This document shows positions 50,896 through 57,292 of a stretch of 64,000 nucleotides of DNA, in pieces (within the stretch, counting starts at the first letter, position 1; each line of letters begins with the position of its first letter). The notes under the pieces were generated by a model that was not told the origin of the DNA, searched no databases, and saw only the letters and a program-made list of their open reading frames with translations. The position numbers and the translations under genes are program-made. Origin of the DNA: Paragordius varius (Eukaryota; Nematomorpha); contig OZ176051.1 of assembly GCA_964247055.1 (NCBI GenBank), forward strand, positions 10,664,001 through 10,728,000, read 5' to 3'.

Positions 50896-52916
50896 ATCTA
50901 TCAGTTTGTATAGTTTACATTAACATAATTTGTTATATAAACAATTATTTAGCTATCAATGGAATTCCAACGAAACAAGAACCTTACAACAAATTTTCTG
51001 GAACGATCCCGTTTGACACCAAAACATTTTTGGAGTTTCGAAGGTTTTAATTTTTTCACTTTTATTTTTTATTGGGTAGCGTTTGATAAATCTGTTTAAA
51101 ATATGTGGTTTATAATTCTCGTGTGTTTCTGCCATCATTTTTGTGATATAGCAATTTCTAACCAAATTATTTGGCCTTTTAAGGATTTCAATTGCATAGT
51201 CACAAAAGTGATGGAAGTGGCATTGTTGTGTATAAATTTATTCAATAAAGTATGAGACACGTTTTGTTGGAAATAAATATTTTTTTATTTTTATCAAAAT
51301 TGATGATTTCAATAAAAGTTATTGATTTAGTAAATCTAAAGAAAATAGTAGTATTTAATAATTTGGAGAAATGTTTTATTATTCCGTACAATTCTTAAAG
51401 AGTAAGTTAAGTGTCAACACAGCTTACCATATTATGCTTCCCAGCCTTAAGTGTAATTGCTAATTCGCTAACCAGATAGATATAAATTAGGCTTTTACGT
51501 GCCTTTTTTTCAATTTAATTAAATATTTTTTTTTATATTTATATGGCATGAATCAATTTTAAATTGTGTTTTGTCACCGTCGCAAACTTTATATTCGATA
51601 TTACATATATATATCCTAGTTTTATCAAAATTATAAGGTTTATATTATATATTTTTTTAAATTAATTTTCAGGAAAATTAACAAATCTTTCAAAGGACGT
51701 TCCACTCCAATAGTTGTACATTGCAAGTATATTATTGTATTTTAAAAATTTAAAATTAATTTATAATATTTTTCCCATAAACTGCAAATAACATTGATCT
51801 TAATATATCATATTATTTATTTATTTCAAATTTATATTAGCGATGGTGCGGGTCGGACGGGAATGTACATTTTAATCGATATGATTCTTTCACGCCTTAA
51901 TAAAGGTATTTGATTCAAAAATCTTTTCTCAAATCACAATGAATTATTAAAAAAATAAAAAAATTAAAATAAAACTATGATCTAATATCTCTAAAATGCA
52001 TTGTCTAAACCAATTTATGCCATCACGTTATTTTACCGTTTAGGAGTGAAAGAAATTGATATAGAAGCATCGGTTGAATATTTAAGAGATCAGCGTATGA
52101 AAATGGTGGAAAGCAAGGTATATAATTTTTTATTTATTTATTTTTTTCTACACCTATGAATGCATCTCATGTTTGCCAAAATATATGAAAAAATGGAACA
52201 GTAAAATAAAATATAGTTCTTATGTAAAATAAGTGGTGAATGATGTAAATTTTAATCGCAAAATAAATTTTTTGCCTAACACCTAGTTAAAATTGTTTTA
52301 ATAAAATTTATCTTAATGATACTTCCATTCCAATTGAGTTATCTAGAAACCCAGGCCTTCTAAATGAAATTTTTTACTAAAATGGATGGCTCATATTAAT
52401 TTTCTGTTATCTAAATGAGATATCGAATTCCGCGCCATTTTCCTAAACCTTTTTGGAATATCATATATTTTGATTCTTAGCTAAAATTTAGGTCTTTATT
52501 ATATAAATTATGAAATATTTCTGAAAAAATACAGAAAAACGGTAAAAATATCAATATTTCTTATTTACTCATGCACTCATTCAATCCTTAATTACCTTCA
52601 GTTTATAGCAGAAAAATTAGTCATTTAAATTTTGATGCACCAATGGCATCTAAGTAACAAATTTTGAAATGATAATAAATTTCATATTTTTCTAAAATGT
52701 TGAACAGACCTGGGCTCGTCAATTATCTCTATTTGTATCGAGTAACATTTAAATATGATTTTTTCGAGTGTCATAAAATATCTAGATTTTATATGCCAAC
52801 GTAATTTAATATTAACCAATTTTATTTTATTTAAGGAACAATATGAATTCTGTTTTTTGGCCATCAGTGAGGAAGTTCAAGATATATTACGCTCTCTAAT
52901 ACCCGCAAATTCCTGA
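27101..52916 (+). CDS. IA-2: IA-2/PTPRN-type receptor protein tyrosine phosphatase (catalytically dead)
   Basis: This is a type I membrane protein of dense-core secretory vesicles, known in the family to regulate vesicle stability and hormone or neuropeptide release. Twenty-one phase-consistent exons: 27101-27220, 29703-30096, 31309-31453, 33340-33483, 34013-34099, 34691-34770, 35919-35998, 43182-44128, 44201-44435 (end uncertain), 44497-44643, 45136-45311, 46298-46352, 48567-48911, 49366-49587, 49872-50090, 50550-50706, 50953-51043, 51673-51726, 51841-51905, 52044-52117, 52836-52916. They sum to 3918 nt, or 1305 residues plus stop; human IA-2 has 979. Order: signal peptide, variable ectodomain, SEA-like mature ectodomain (about 255-350), long linker, membrane segment (about 619-642), juxtamembrane region, one PTP domain (about 862-1305). 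The family call rests on aligned stretches such as [50 protein letters not shown] and EEVQDIL. The signature HCNDGAGRTG has Asp where active enzymes have Ala. Confidence 0.93.
27389..28643. repeat. 1.25-kb palindrome: foldback element with about 590-bp arms
   Basis: Left arm 27389 to about 27988, right arm about 28040-28643, with a loop of about 50 bp. The ends read ATGCATATATAACACTGTGT and, reversed, ATGCATATATTACACTGTGT, each followed by GCAAAAAA. The arms match almost base for base over their length. An example is AGTAGTGGGATATCAACCAA at 27959 against its complement ending near 28067; one gap of about 16 bp lies near the centre. No coding frame is present. TA next to a CACTGTGTGCAAAA end suggests a Tc1/mariner-related origin, by inference. 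It sits in intron 1 of IA-2. Confidence 0.85.
29045..29180 (+). repeat. Possible tRNA-derived SINE fragment
   Basis: GGTTTAAATCC at 29164-29174 is one base from a pol III B box (GGTTCRANTCC). GAGCACCTGTCTATAACCAG just upstream resembles the D-stem to anticodon-arm stretch of a tRNA. A proper cloverleaf does not fold: the T stem and anticodon stem have mismatches. It is therefore not a functional tRNA gene. The preceding 60 bp contains three CCTTTT/AGGCTTTTT words. Weak call. Confidence 0.3.
29703..30096 (+). CDS. IA-2: IA-2 exon 2: lumenal N-terminal region
   Basis: Acceptor TTTTAG at 29697-29702, phase 0 in, phase 1 out at GTAATG. It encodes residues 41 to about 171: [20 protein letters not shown], then a segment with two cysteines ([20 protein letters not shown]), then an Asn/Asp-rich tail ([17 protein letters not shown]). 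Its place matches the RESP18-homology region of vertebrate IA-2, and the helical-looking [20 protein letters not shown] is loosely compatible. I would not claim the domain without a profile search. The frame remains open to a TGA at 30116 if the intron is retained. Confidence 0.75.
30117..30910. mobile_element. Family D MITE, copy 1 (interrupted)
   Basis: The left end ATATTACAGTAAAAATTGAA (30117) and following AACAAAACGTAAAAAG pair with the complement at about 30835-30910 (AGTATGGTTGTTTTTTGAAA, then AGTTTTTATGTTTTG). The arms match those of the copy at 31797-32078. The roughly 600-bp middle is much longer than in copy 2, so other sequence has probably inserted here. It lies in intron 2 of IA-2, only about 20 bp after the exon 2 donor. 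Confidence 0.45.
31309..31453 (+). CDS. IA-2: IA-2 exon 3: lumenal region
   Basis: Acceptor CACATTAG, phase 1 in, phase 2 out at GA|GTAAAT. It encodes [20 protein letters not shown], then [20 protein letters not shown] and [12 protein letters not shown] follows one codon later if the intron is not removed, so a short soluble form is possible but unsupported. No family motif beyond its position in the ectodomain. Confidence 0.75.
31797..32078. mobile_element. Family D MITE, copy 2
   Basis: A 280-bp element with inverted ends. Left: ACAGTAAAAATGGAAATTAT, then ACGGATAAAACGTAAAAATA. Right, reversed: TTACAGTAAATTATATTATA, then CGGACAAAACGTAAAAATAT. The inner blocks AAAGACAACCATACTTTTT (31865) and AGTATGGTTGTATTTTGAAA (31998) also pair. 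It has no coding content and lies in intron 3 of IA-2. Confidence 0.65.
32275..32525. mobile_element. 251-bp hAT MITE with 8-bp target duplication
   Basis: The ends are CACAGGCTTAGCTTGC and, reversed, CAGTGGCGTAGCTGGG, a terminus common in animal hAT elements. The flanks TATATCAT (32267-32274) and TATGTCAT (32526-32533) match at 7 of 8 positions. Subterminal GGCGCCCC words appear at both sides of an AT-rich core. It is the most GC-rich patch in IA-2 intron 3 and carries no gene. Confidence 0.75.
32760..33135. mobile_element. Family B element: inverted repeats made of a 21-bp minisatellite, copy 1
   Basis: The ends read GTATACCATTTACAATTCAA and, reversed, AATATACCATTTACAGTTCG. Just inside, the unit AACAATTCAAATTCACCCTT is tandemly repeated about five times (32793-32877). 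The opposite-strand version is repeated about three and a half times at 33048-33120. The AT-rich core is shared with copies 2 and 3, notably AAAACACATAATTTATTTTT. The repeated peptide in plus-strand frames (KFTLKQF) is a by-product of the minisatellite, not a protein. It lies in intron 3 of IA-2. Confidence 0.75.
33340..35998 (+). CDS. IA-2: IA-2 exons 4-7: SEA-like mature ectodomain
   Basis: Exons 33340-33483, 34013-34099, 34691-34770 and 35919-35998 encode about residues 220-350. The stretch from VFIRTN and [20 protein letters not shown] through [14 protein letters not shown] to [16 protein letters not shown] follows the human IA-2 mature ectodomain: YIVTDQKPLSLAAGVKLLEI, SFINISVVGPALTFRI, TGLQILQTGVGQ. 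This ferredoxin-like SEA fold mediates dimerisation in vertebrates. Phases are 2, 2, 1, 0. The exon 4 donor (AAAAA|GTATATATA) is the first repeat of a (TA)n run at 33484-33526. Introns here carry a family B copy, a family B fragment near 33705 and a poly-C run near 34856. Confidence 0.88.
34909..35191. mobile_element. Family B element, copy 2
   Basis: The left end ATATATTACATTTACAC leads into CCTTAAACAATTTAAATTCA and CCCTTGAACAATTC. The right end is GTGAATTTGAATTGTAAATG, then GTATATTA. Only two minisatellite units remain per arm. The core matches copy 1: TTTGTTTAAAATTAAAATTA, then AGAAAACACATAATTTAATT. It sits in intron 6 of IA-2. Confidence 0.65.
35999..43181. other. IA-2: IA-2 intron 7 (7.2 kb)
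   Basis: No exon with a reading frame and phase fitting both neighbours was found, and exon 7 joins exon 8 in phase 0 without one. The intron contains a (TA)n run at about 36106-36152, a decayed mariner at about 39980-40890, and otherwise featureless AT-rich sequence. The short open frames at 40558 and 41815 are transposon-derived or unsupported. Confidence 0.5.
39980..40890 (+). mobile_element. Decayed mariner transposon
   Basis: Fragments of mariner transposase can be read in order. [13 protein letters not shown] overlaps the N-terminal KEHLRHALLFLF-like helix region in another frame near 40000. [20 protein letters not shown] is read near 40472, matching WxDQxGVxYYELLx[14 protein letters not shown] is read at 40558, and [17 protein letters not shown] followed by [13 protein letters not shown] near 40747-40835, matching LAEQHFxSYEEV..WxASKDxxFF. 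Stops and frame changes are frequent, the DD catalytic blocks are not legible, and clear terminal repeats were not found. Confidence 0.7.
43182..44128 (+). CDS. IA-2: IA-2 exon 8: long lumenal linker and transmembrane segment
   Basis: This 947-bp exon, the longest of the gene, runs from phase 0 (acceptor TTGTCCAG) to phase 2 (AG|GTTAGA). It encodes about residues 351-665. The first 265 residues are polar, rich in Asn, Asp, Lys and Ser, and include the basic cluster KNKKRQAR near residue 425-432. A hydrophobic segment follows at about 619-642 ([20 protein letters not shown] then LIFIV) with the stop-transfer RKKR. In vertebrate IA-2 the mature ectodomain almost abuts the membrane, so this linker is extra. 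If unspliced, the frame ends at TAA 44145. The GTTAGA donor is confirmed by phase: AG plus A gives Arg with exon 9. Confidence 0.88.
44201..45311 (+). CDS. IA-2: IA-2 exons 9-11: cytoplasmic juxtamembrane region
   Basis: Exon 9 (44201 to about 44435) reads [20 protein letters not shown], then [20 protein letters not shown]. Exon 10 (44497-44643) reads [20 protein letters not shown], then [20 protein letters not shown]. Exon 11 (45136-45311) reads [20 protein letters not shown], then [17 protein letters not shown]. The region is Ser/Thr-rich and acidic and probably disordered. The exon 9 donor is uncertain; a GTTAAA site after residue 744 gives the required phase 0. The exon 11 acceptor is unusual: AAACAAAAAG with no pyrimidine tract. 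It is supported by frame and by a clean GTATGT donor. Confidence 0.7.
45930..46214 (-). CDS. Unrecognised 94-residue open frame inside IA-2 intron 11
   Basis: On the strand opposite IA-2, a frame reads [20 protein letters not shown], then [20 protein letters not shown], then [20 protein letters not shown] and ends at a stop after DVTS. Composition is protein-like: mixed hydrophobic and charged residues, few runs. Upstream, [12 protein letters not shown] is readable in a neighbouring frame, which suggests a decayed or spliced longer gene. I do not recognise a family. It could be a nested gene, a pseudogene fragment or transposon-derived. Confidence 0.3.
   Translation of the reverse strand: MKKNNFKIATKSIAHIHALFSKLKKKNNQSQITKDDVLLIFEVLNISSKIRNGMPSILKGKKQRMNNMIPCTAPSIFNGFPMIEICIFFFDVTS
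46298..50090 (+). CDS. IA-2: IA-2 exons 12-15: N-terminal half of the PTP domain
   Basis: Exon 12 (46298-46352) ends SSTGHIVL and exon 13 (48567-48911) continues [20 protein letters not shown], aligning with TGHMILAYMEDHLRNRDRL of human IA-2. Exon 13 also holds [13 protein letters not shown], the LPYDHxRVxL element, preceded by an expanded segment. Exon 14 (49366-49587) holds [27 protein letters not shown] and NFWQ, the YINA and QGP elements with Gly replaced by Cys. Exon 15 (49872-50090) holds [14 protein letters not shown] and [14 protein letters not shown]. About 30 polar residues, rich in Gln and Asn, lie between these two blocks, where vertebrate IA-2 has a short turn. Confidence 0.92.
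46610..48090. repeat. Family A long inverted-repeat element, copy 4
   Basis: The left arm has CCGATGCGCGATAAAAAAAT near 46785 and GAAACGATATGGTATTTAAG near 46861. The right arm has GTTTTTTTACCGTTTCACCA near 47659, CTGATATGGAGTTCTTACCA near 47989 and a CTGATACATTTTATCGGAAT end near 48060. It is longer than other copies (about 1.5 kb) and diverged. It lies in intron 12 of IA-2 and has no coding content. Confidence 0.5.
50550..52916 (+). CDS. IA-2: IA-2 exons 16-21: C-terminal half of the PTP domain with the signature loop
   Basis: Exon 16 (50550-50706) reads [20 protein letters not shown], then [12 protein letters not shown]. Exon 17 (50953-51043) reads [16 protein letters not shown], matching EGTPASTRPLLDFRRKV. 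Exons 18 and 19 (51673-51726, 51841-51905) join to give [20 protein letters not shown] and [10 protein letters not shown]. Exon 20 (52044-52117) reads [20 protein letters not shown]. Exon 21 (52836-52916) reads [20 protein letters not shown], then LIPANS and TGA. The signature has Asn-Asp where active PTPs have Ser-Ala, and the WPD loop position reads WSKP without the acid. An AATAAA lies at 53165, about 250 bp after the stop. Confidence 0.95.
50738..50829. repeat. 38-bp tandem duplication in IA-2 intron 16
   Basis: ATTTCAAATTCGTTGATATA with its following 18 bases occurs at 50738-50775 and again at 50792-50829, with no visible difference. The 54-bp period and perfect match point to a recent local duplication. 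Confidence 0.85.
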
Positions 52917-54714
52917 TTCAACTTTTATTAATAAAGTTAATAAAACCATATATATACTTAATCCAAATATAAAAAATGGATAAAAGAATTATGTAAAATA
53001 TCAAAATATTTATACTGTGCAATTTTTGTTACCCGATTTTTTGATAACTAAACTTTTTTATTTCCTTTCAGTCAAAATTTTTTATATTGCCCATAAATTA
53101 TTATTATTGTAATATGTGTTTTCATAGCATTATAACCAAATTATATTTGTATCTCTATCTGCAAAATAAATAATTTTTTTGTTATAGCCATGCACCTTAA
53201 AGGGGAAAGGATAATTTAAATTAAATTAAAAGACACTATTTTATAACCTCTGGTAAAGTATAACTGATGATATATTTTTCATTGATTTGATGGGGACAAC
53301 AAGAGGCTTTTTAGTGAAATCGATTTTACAGCCCTTACAATGTTCTACGATACATATAATCCTTTTCTTTTATTTCCCTTTTCGCCTTTAAAGTTTGGTT
53401 TTGGAATTTTATTTTACCTTTTTATTTGTTTGGTCATAGAATTCATTAGTCATTTTCTATTGGGGCTATATTCACTGTGTATACAAAAAATCACCTGTTG
53501 AAATAGTAATATGTATCAAGATTATCATGGTGATTTTGGTTTGGGTTACGGGTGATATAAGAAAGTACTTTTGTGGTAAGTGCTACATATATCTAAATGG
53601 CAATATTTTATCACATTTTTTGTAATAAAAATTTTTTGGTGAAATAAAATGATTTATTTTAAAACACTAAAATATAGTATAAATTACCCTAAAAAAGCAG
53701 AACAATATTTTTTAATTAATTAATTTTAAGATCTGGGCTTCGATCCTAAATTTTTGCTCATCTAAATTCGAAAATAAAGGCAAAAATGCAGTGCGAAATA
53801 TATTTGAATTTATACTAAAATTTTGGAATAAAAAAAAATATTTTTTAAAAAGGGCATACTTTTTAAAAAAAATTTTAACAAAATTTTTTTGAAGCGCACT
53901 TACTCTTTTTAGGTTTGATGGAAACGGTAAAAACGCCTTTAGATATATTATAAAACCACTTTCTATATATGATAATACTAAACATTTTTATTACGTCAGA
54001 TTTTGAAATGTTTGTTCGATTTTATATTTATTTAAAAAATAAATTTGAAAGTAAATGTACTTTAAACTTCATTCTGAGGTAATATAGTTTAGCATCATCA
54101 ATTTATATAAAAAGTGTTTTTATAATATCTAAAAGCGTTTTTATACCGTTTCCATCATGCCTTAAAAAATAGTATAAAGTATCAACAAATTTTCCTAAAA
54201 TTAAAAGTATGCATTATTTTTATATATTTCTGATGTCAAAATTTAGCATATATTAAAAAAAATTATCGCGCAATCCCGGCATTTTTGCGTTTTAAAAGAA
54301 CTAGCCCATTTTAAAAGAGCGAAAATATTTGGGACTTTCATAACCCAGATCTAAAAATAAAAATAATAAAATATTATTTGGCTTTTTATAGTTTCTGATA
54401 TATTGTGATATTTTTCGAAATGGACATTTAGCTTTCACCAAAAAATTATTGTAAAAAATGTTCCCAAATTTTGATACAGGAAAACAATGTATAATAATGA
54501 ATGGATTGAGAATAATAACTTTCAAAACATTATCTCATCGCTGCCAAAAAAATCAAAAGGTCATGAGTAATAAATAAACGCATTTTTTTATAAATGTTAA
54601 TTAATTTTGAATTGCCAAAAAGTTAAATTATCCTGTTAACAAACGTATAGAATGAAATCTTTAATTTATCCATAAATTTGCAATTAAAATTATATTGATA
54701 CTAGCGTAAATCTC
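52917..54714. other. Intergenic region downstream of IA-2
   Basis: It contains the IA-2 3' untranslated region, with candidate poly(A) signals at about 52930 and 53165. A family A inverted-repeat element lies at 53471 to about 54560. No exon was seen. Confidence 0.5.
53471..54560. repeat. Family A long inverted-repeat element, copy 5
   Basis: It starts TCACTGTGTATACAAAAAA and carries GTATCAAGATTATCATGGTG (53514) and TTTGGTTTGGGTTACGGGTG. Inner blocks GATGGAAACGGTAAAAACGC (53919) and ACCGTTTCCATCATGCC (54147) pair with each other. The right-arm inner motif CGCGCAATCCCGGCATTTTT (54267) is the complement of the left inner motif seen in copy 1. The outer right terminus is eroded. Confidence 0.6.
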
Positions 54715-55700
54715 GTGCTGCTACGCAGCCCGAGGAGGTCCTTCGGACTACTGGGGGGATTTTTGATTTTATAAGCAATTTTGATATGCGGCACTGAGTT
54801 TTAAAATGATTCACATAGTCTCATAAGTTTTCTGAAATTTGGCTCCAAAGGCATGCTGTATCGATATCATGGCGCAGTAGTAGGCGGGTAGCCCCCTACC
54901 CAGAAGCCAATATAAAAATGTAGTTAGATAAAAAAATTTGCTTTTTACCTCGAATCATCGTTCATTCCTAATAGTTTGTGGAAGAATGGCTTCAAAACTA
55001 AATAATAGTTCAATGATAGCGCATTAGGGCGTAAAGGACCTATTTAACGGCTAATTAAAAAAACCACTCGACTAAAGTTATTAAATTTTTACGGGTGATA
55101 CTTTAAGCAGCTATTGAACTCATATGGCCTGATAGGTTTTCTGAAATTTAGCCCCAGAAGCACGCGATTTAGATGTGACGGGTCAGTTTTTCGCGGGTAG
55201 CTCCTTACTCAGCAGCTATCATCAAAGAAATGCTTGACTAAAATTTTTGCCTTTTAACAGGGAATCCGTGGAATCTTTATTGAATTTTTACGGTCTCATA
55301 CCTTGGTCGAAAAATAGATTCAAAAAATTATTTATGTGGATGTTTTTTGAAAAAAATGGCAATTTACGGGGGAGCGGTTAAAAAGAGGGCCTAAATTAAA
55401 ACAGCGAGACGACTATTTTCGGCGCAATCGAAAACAAGTAAACAAAAATCATATTTGAAATTGAATGGTCCAACACGTTCTCCAGAAAATTGTCTCAAAG
55501 ACACGATTTTTGTGGACTTCTGATTTCAAAAAAAACCGTTTTTCACACAGTGTGGGCCCGAACTGGGGGCCTATTTCAAAAAAAGGGCGAAGTTATTGTC
55601 GGGACATTCATTAATGATTATATTTTTTCGAAGTTTGGATTTGAATGGGTCTACCGGTTTTCCGGTACCAGATCACAAAGCCAGCATTTTCCATTTTTAT
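54715..55700. repeat. GC-richer repeat with internal 300-bp near-duplication; possible Helitron-like end
   Basis: The left edge carries two short hairpins, GCTGCTACGCAGC and GTCCTTCGGAC. Read on the minus strand, the first hairpin is followed after 12 bases by CTAGT, which resembles a Helitron 3' end (hairpin then CTRRT). The base after it is A rather than the expected T, so the call is weak. About 54810-54960 and 55115-55265 are diverged direct copies: TTTTCTGAAATTTGGCTCCA against TTTTCTGAAATTTAGCCCCA, each followed by GCGGGTAGC. An open frame at 55490-55702 has no recognisable product. Confidence 0.4.
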
Positions 55701-56114
55701 AAATATATAGATTCATAAAAACAATATAAAAAAAATTTAAATGGATAAATTTCATAGAATTCAAAAGGCTATGGTTAATTAAAATCCGCGAATACGTCTA
55801 TAGACTTAATTGACAAGTATTTTACTAATGAAAACTAAAATAAAAATAATATGGTATCGTTAAATGTATGTCTTAAGATCTTTTTAGAAGATTTTAACGT
55901 GGTTAAAATTTGGTTAAACGACAAAAATAGTTTTAAACAAAAATATTAATTTTGTAACTTTTGTCAAAAATTCCCATGGTACATATTAGTGGTATAAATA
56001 TTTTAAGCACCTTGCATTTTAAACAAAAAAAATTATCATAACAAATCTATTCGAAATAACCGTTTTTATTTTCTGGTTTTTTGCACTTACTTTGTATGAC
56101 AGCGTTTTACCCCT

Positions 56115-56430
56115 TGTTATGTATAATAACTTAATTGTTTTTGTTAACTTAACTCAATTAATCTTATTTTAGTTACCTTTGAAAATATAATTTGTGCATA
56201 ATACACCTTTGTACTTGTTACGCTAAAAATGTATATTATCTTGGTTGTGAATGCTTTTACCTAAATAATGTAATATTGAACCTTATGCAAATATATAACT
56301 TGTGAATGCTTTCATCTAAATATTGAAATATTTAACCTTATGCAAAAATGCAACCTCGCTCTAAAACTATATATAATGGAACATAGTTTTTTATGATATA
56401 AAAATAAATTCCTTTTTTCCGCTTATTACA
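56115..56430 (+). repeat. Left LTR
   Basis: 316 bp. Internally it holds two tandem near-copies of a roughly 55-bp unit, each with TTGTGAATGCTTT and AACCTTATGCAAA. AAATAAATTCC near the end is a plausible poly(A) signal. Confidence 0.95.
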
Positions 56431-56431
56431 T

Positions 56432-57292
56432 TTGGCGCGGTCGATTTTTTTTTTGTATTACGTTGTATTCATTATTATGGAAAAAATAAGTATTGAAAGT
56501 TATAAAATCAATAATAATTTTACGGAATATATTAAATATTTACGAAGAAATTTAGTAATTAAAGGAATACAGGATAATAATGAAAATATTAAAGCCATCT
56601 TTCTTGCCCAATCCGGTATTGATAACATTTCTAAAATGGAACAATTCTTTAACCCCGTTAATATTGAAAACATATCTTGGGAGGAGATTTATGAAGCTGG
56701 GGTGAAAATATTTCAGCCAACCAAAAATACTTTTTTATCCCGATTCGAATTTTTTAGAGCGGAACGATTAGCGGGTGAAGGATTCTTGGAATTTTTTATA
56801 AGACTCAAAAATATGGCCGCTGCATGCGAATTCAAAGGAAACGTTGACGAATTAATACGGGACGTGTTTATATGTGGGTTGAAGGAGAAAAAACTAGAGA
56901 CTGAACTGCTGAACAGGTATCCAAAGGCATTAGACAACGACATACCAGTGGGATTAAATAAGGTTCTAAATCTGGCATTAGCGTATGAAAATTCTCACCT
57001 GGAAGTGAACTCAGTGAGAGCAATATATAATAATGAAAGTATTAATAATGGTAATAATAATGGTATTACTAATGGTAATAATAATGAAACTTTTAATGAT
57101 GGTAGTATTAATAATAATGAAATATATCTGGTAAGACGCAAACCTGTCGTAAAATCGTGTTTTAAATGCGGTCGCGCCCACAAATACGGATGCTGCCCAG
57201 CGTTTGGGAAGGTATGTTTCAAATGTCAGGGTAGAAATCATTTCGGAAGCCAATGCCAAAACAAATATGCTGGCAATAACAGGTATGTATAA
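56432..57292 (+). CDS. gag: gag region of the gypsy element
   Basis: It encodes a Gag-like protein of up to 286 residues, with a helical core typical of retrotransposon capsids (RFEFFRAERLAGEGFLEFFI region). An Asn-rich low-complexity linker follows, then two zinc-knuckle-like cysteine clusters (CFKCGRAHKYGCC and CFKCQGRNHFGSQC). Translation may begin at the first Met or at the internal MEKISIES. It overlaps the start of the pol region in another frame, as is usual for the family. Confidence 0.88.
   Translation: MARSIFFLYYVVFIIMEKISIESYKINNNFTEYIKYLRRNLVIKGIQDNNENIKAIFLAQSGIDNISKMEQFFNPVNIENISWEEIYEAGVKIFQPTKNTFLSRFEFFRAERLAGEGFLEFFIRLKNMAAACEFKGNVDELIRDVFICGLKEKKLETELLNRYPKALDNDIPVGLNKVLNLALAYENSHLEVNSVRAIYNNESINNGNNNGITNGNNNETFNDGSINNNEIYLVRRKPVVKSCFKCGRAHKYGCCPAFGKVCFKCQGRNHFGSQCQNKYAGNNRYV

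Noticed and set aside
51673-51905. Reading the PTP domain as an active tyrosine phosphatase
   Set aside because: The signature loop has Asp in place of Ala and Asn in place of Ser, and the WPD position lacks the acid; the IA-2 family is known to be inactive toward usual substrates.
55490-55702. 70-residue frame in the GC-richer repeat as a gene
   Set aside because: No start context, no splice partners and no recognisable motif; it lies within repeated sequence.
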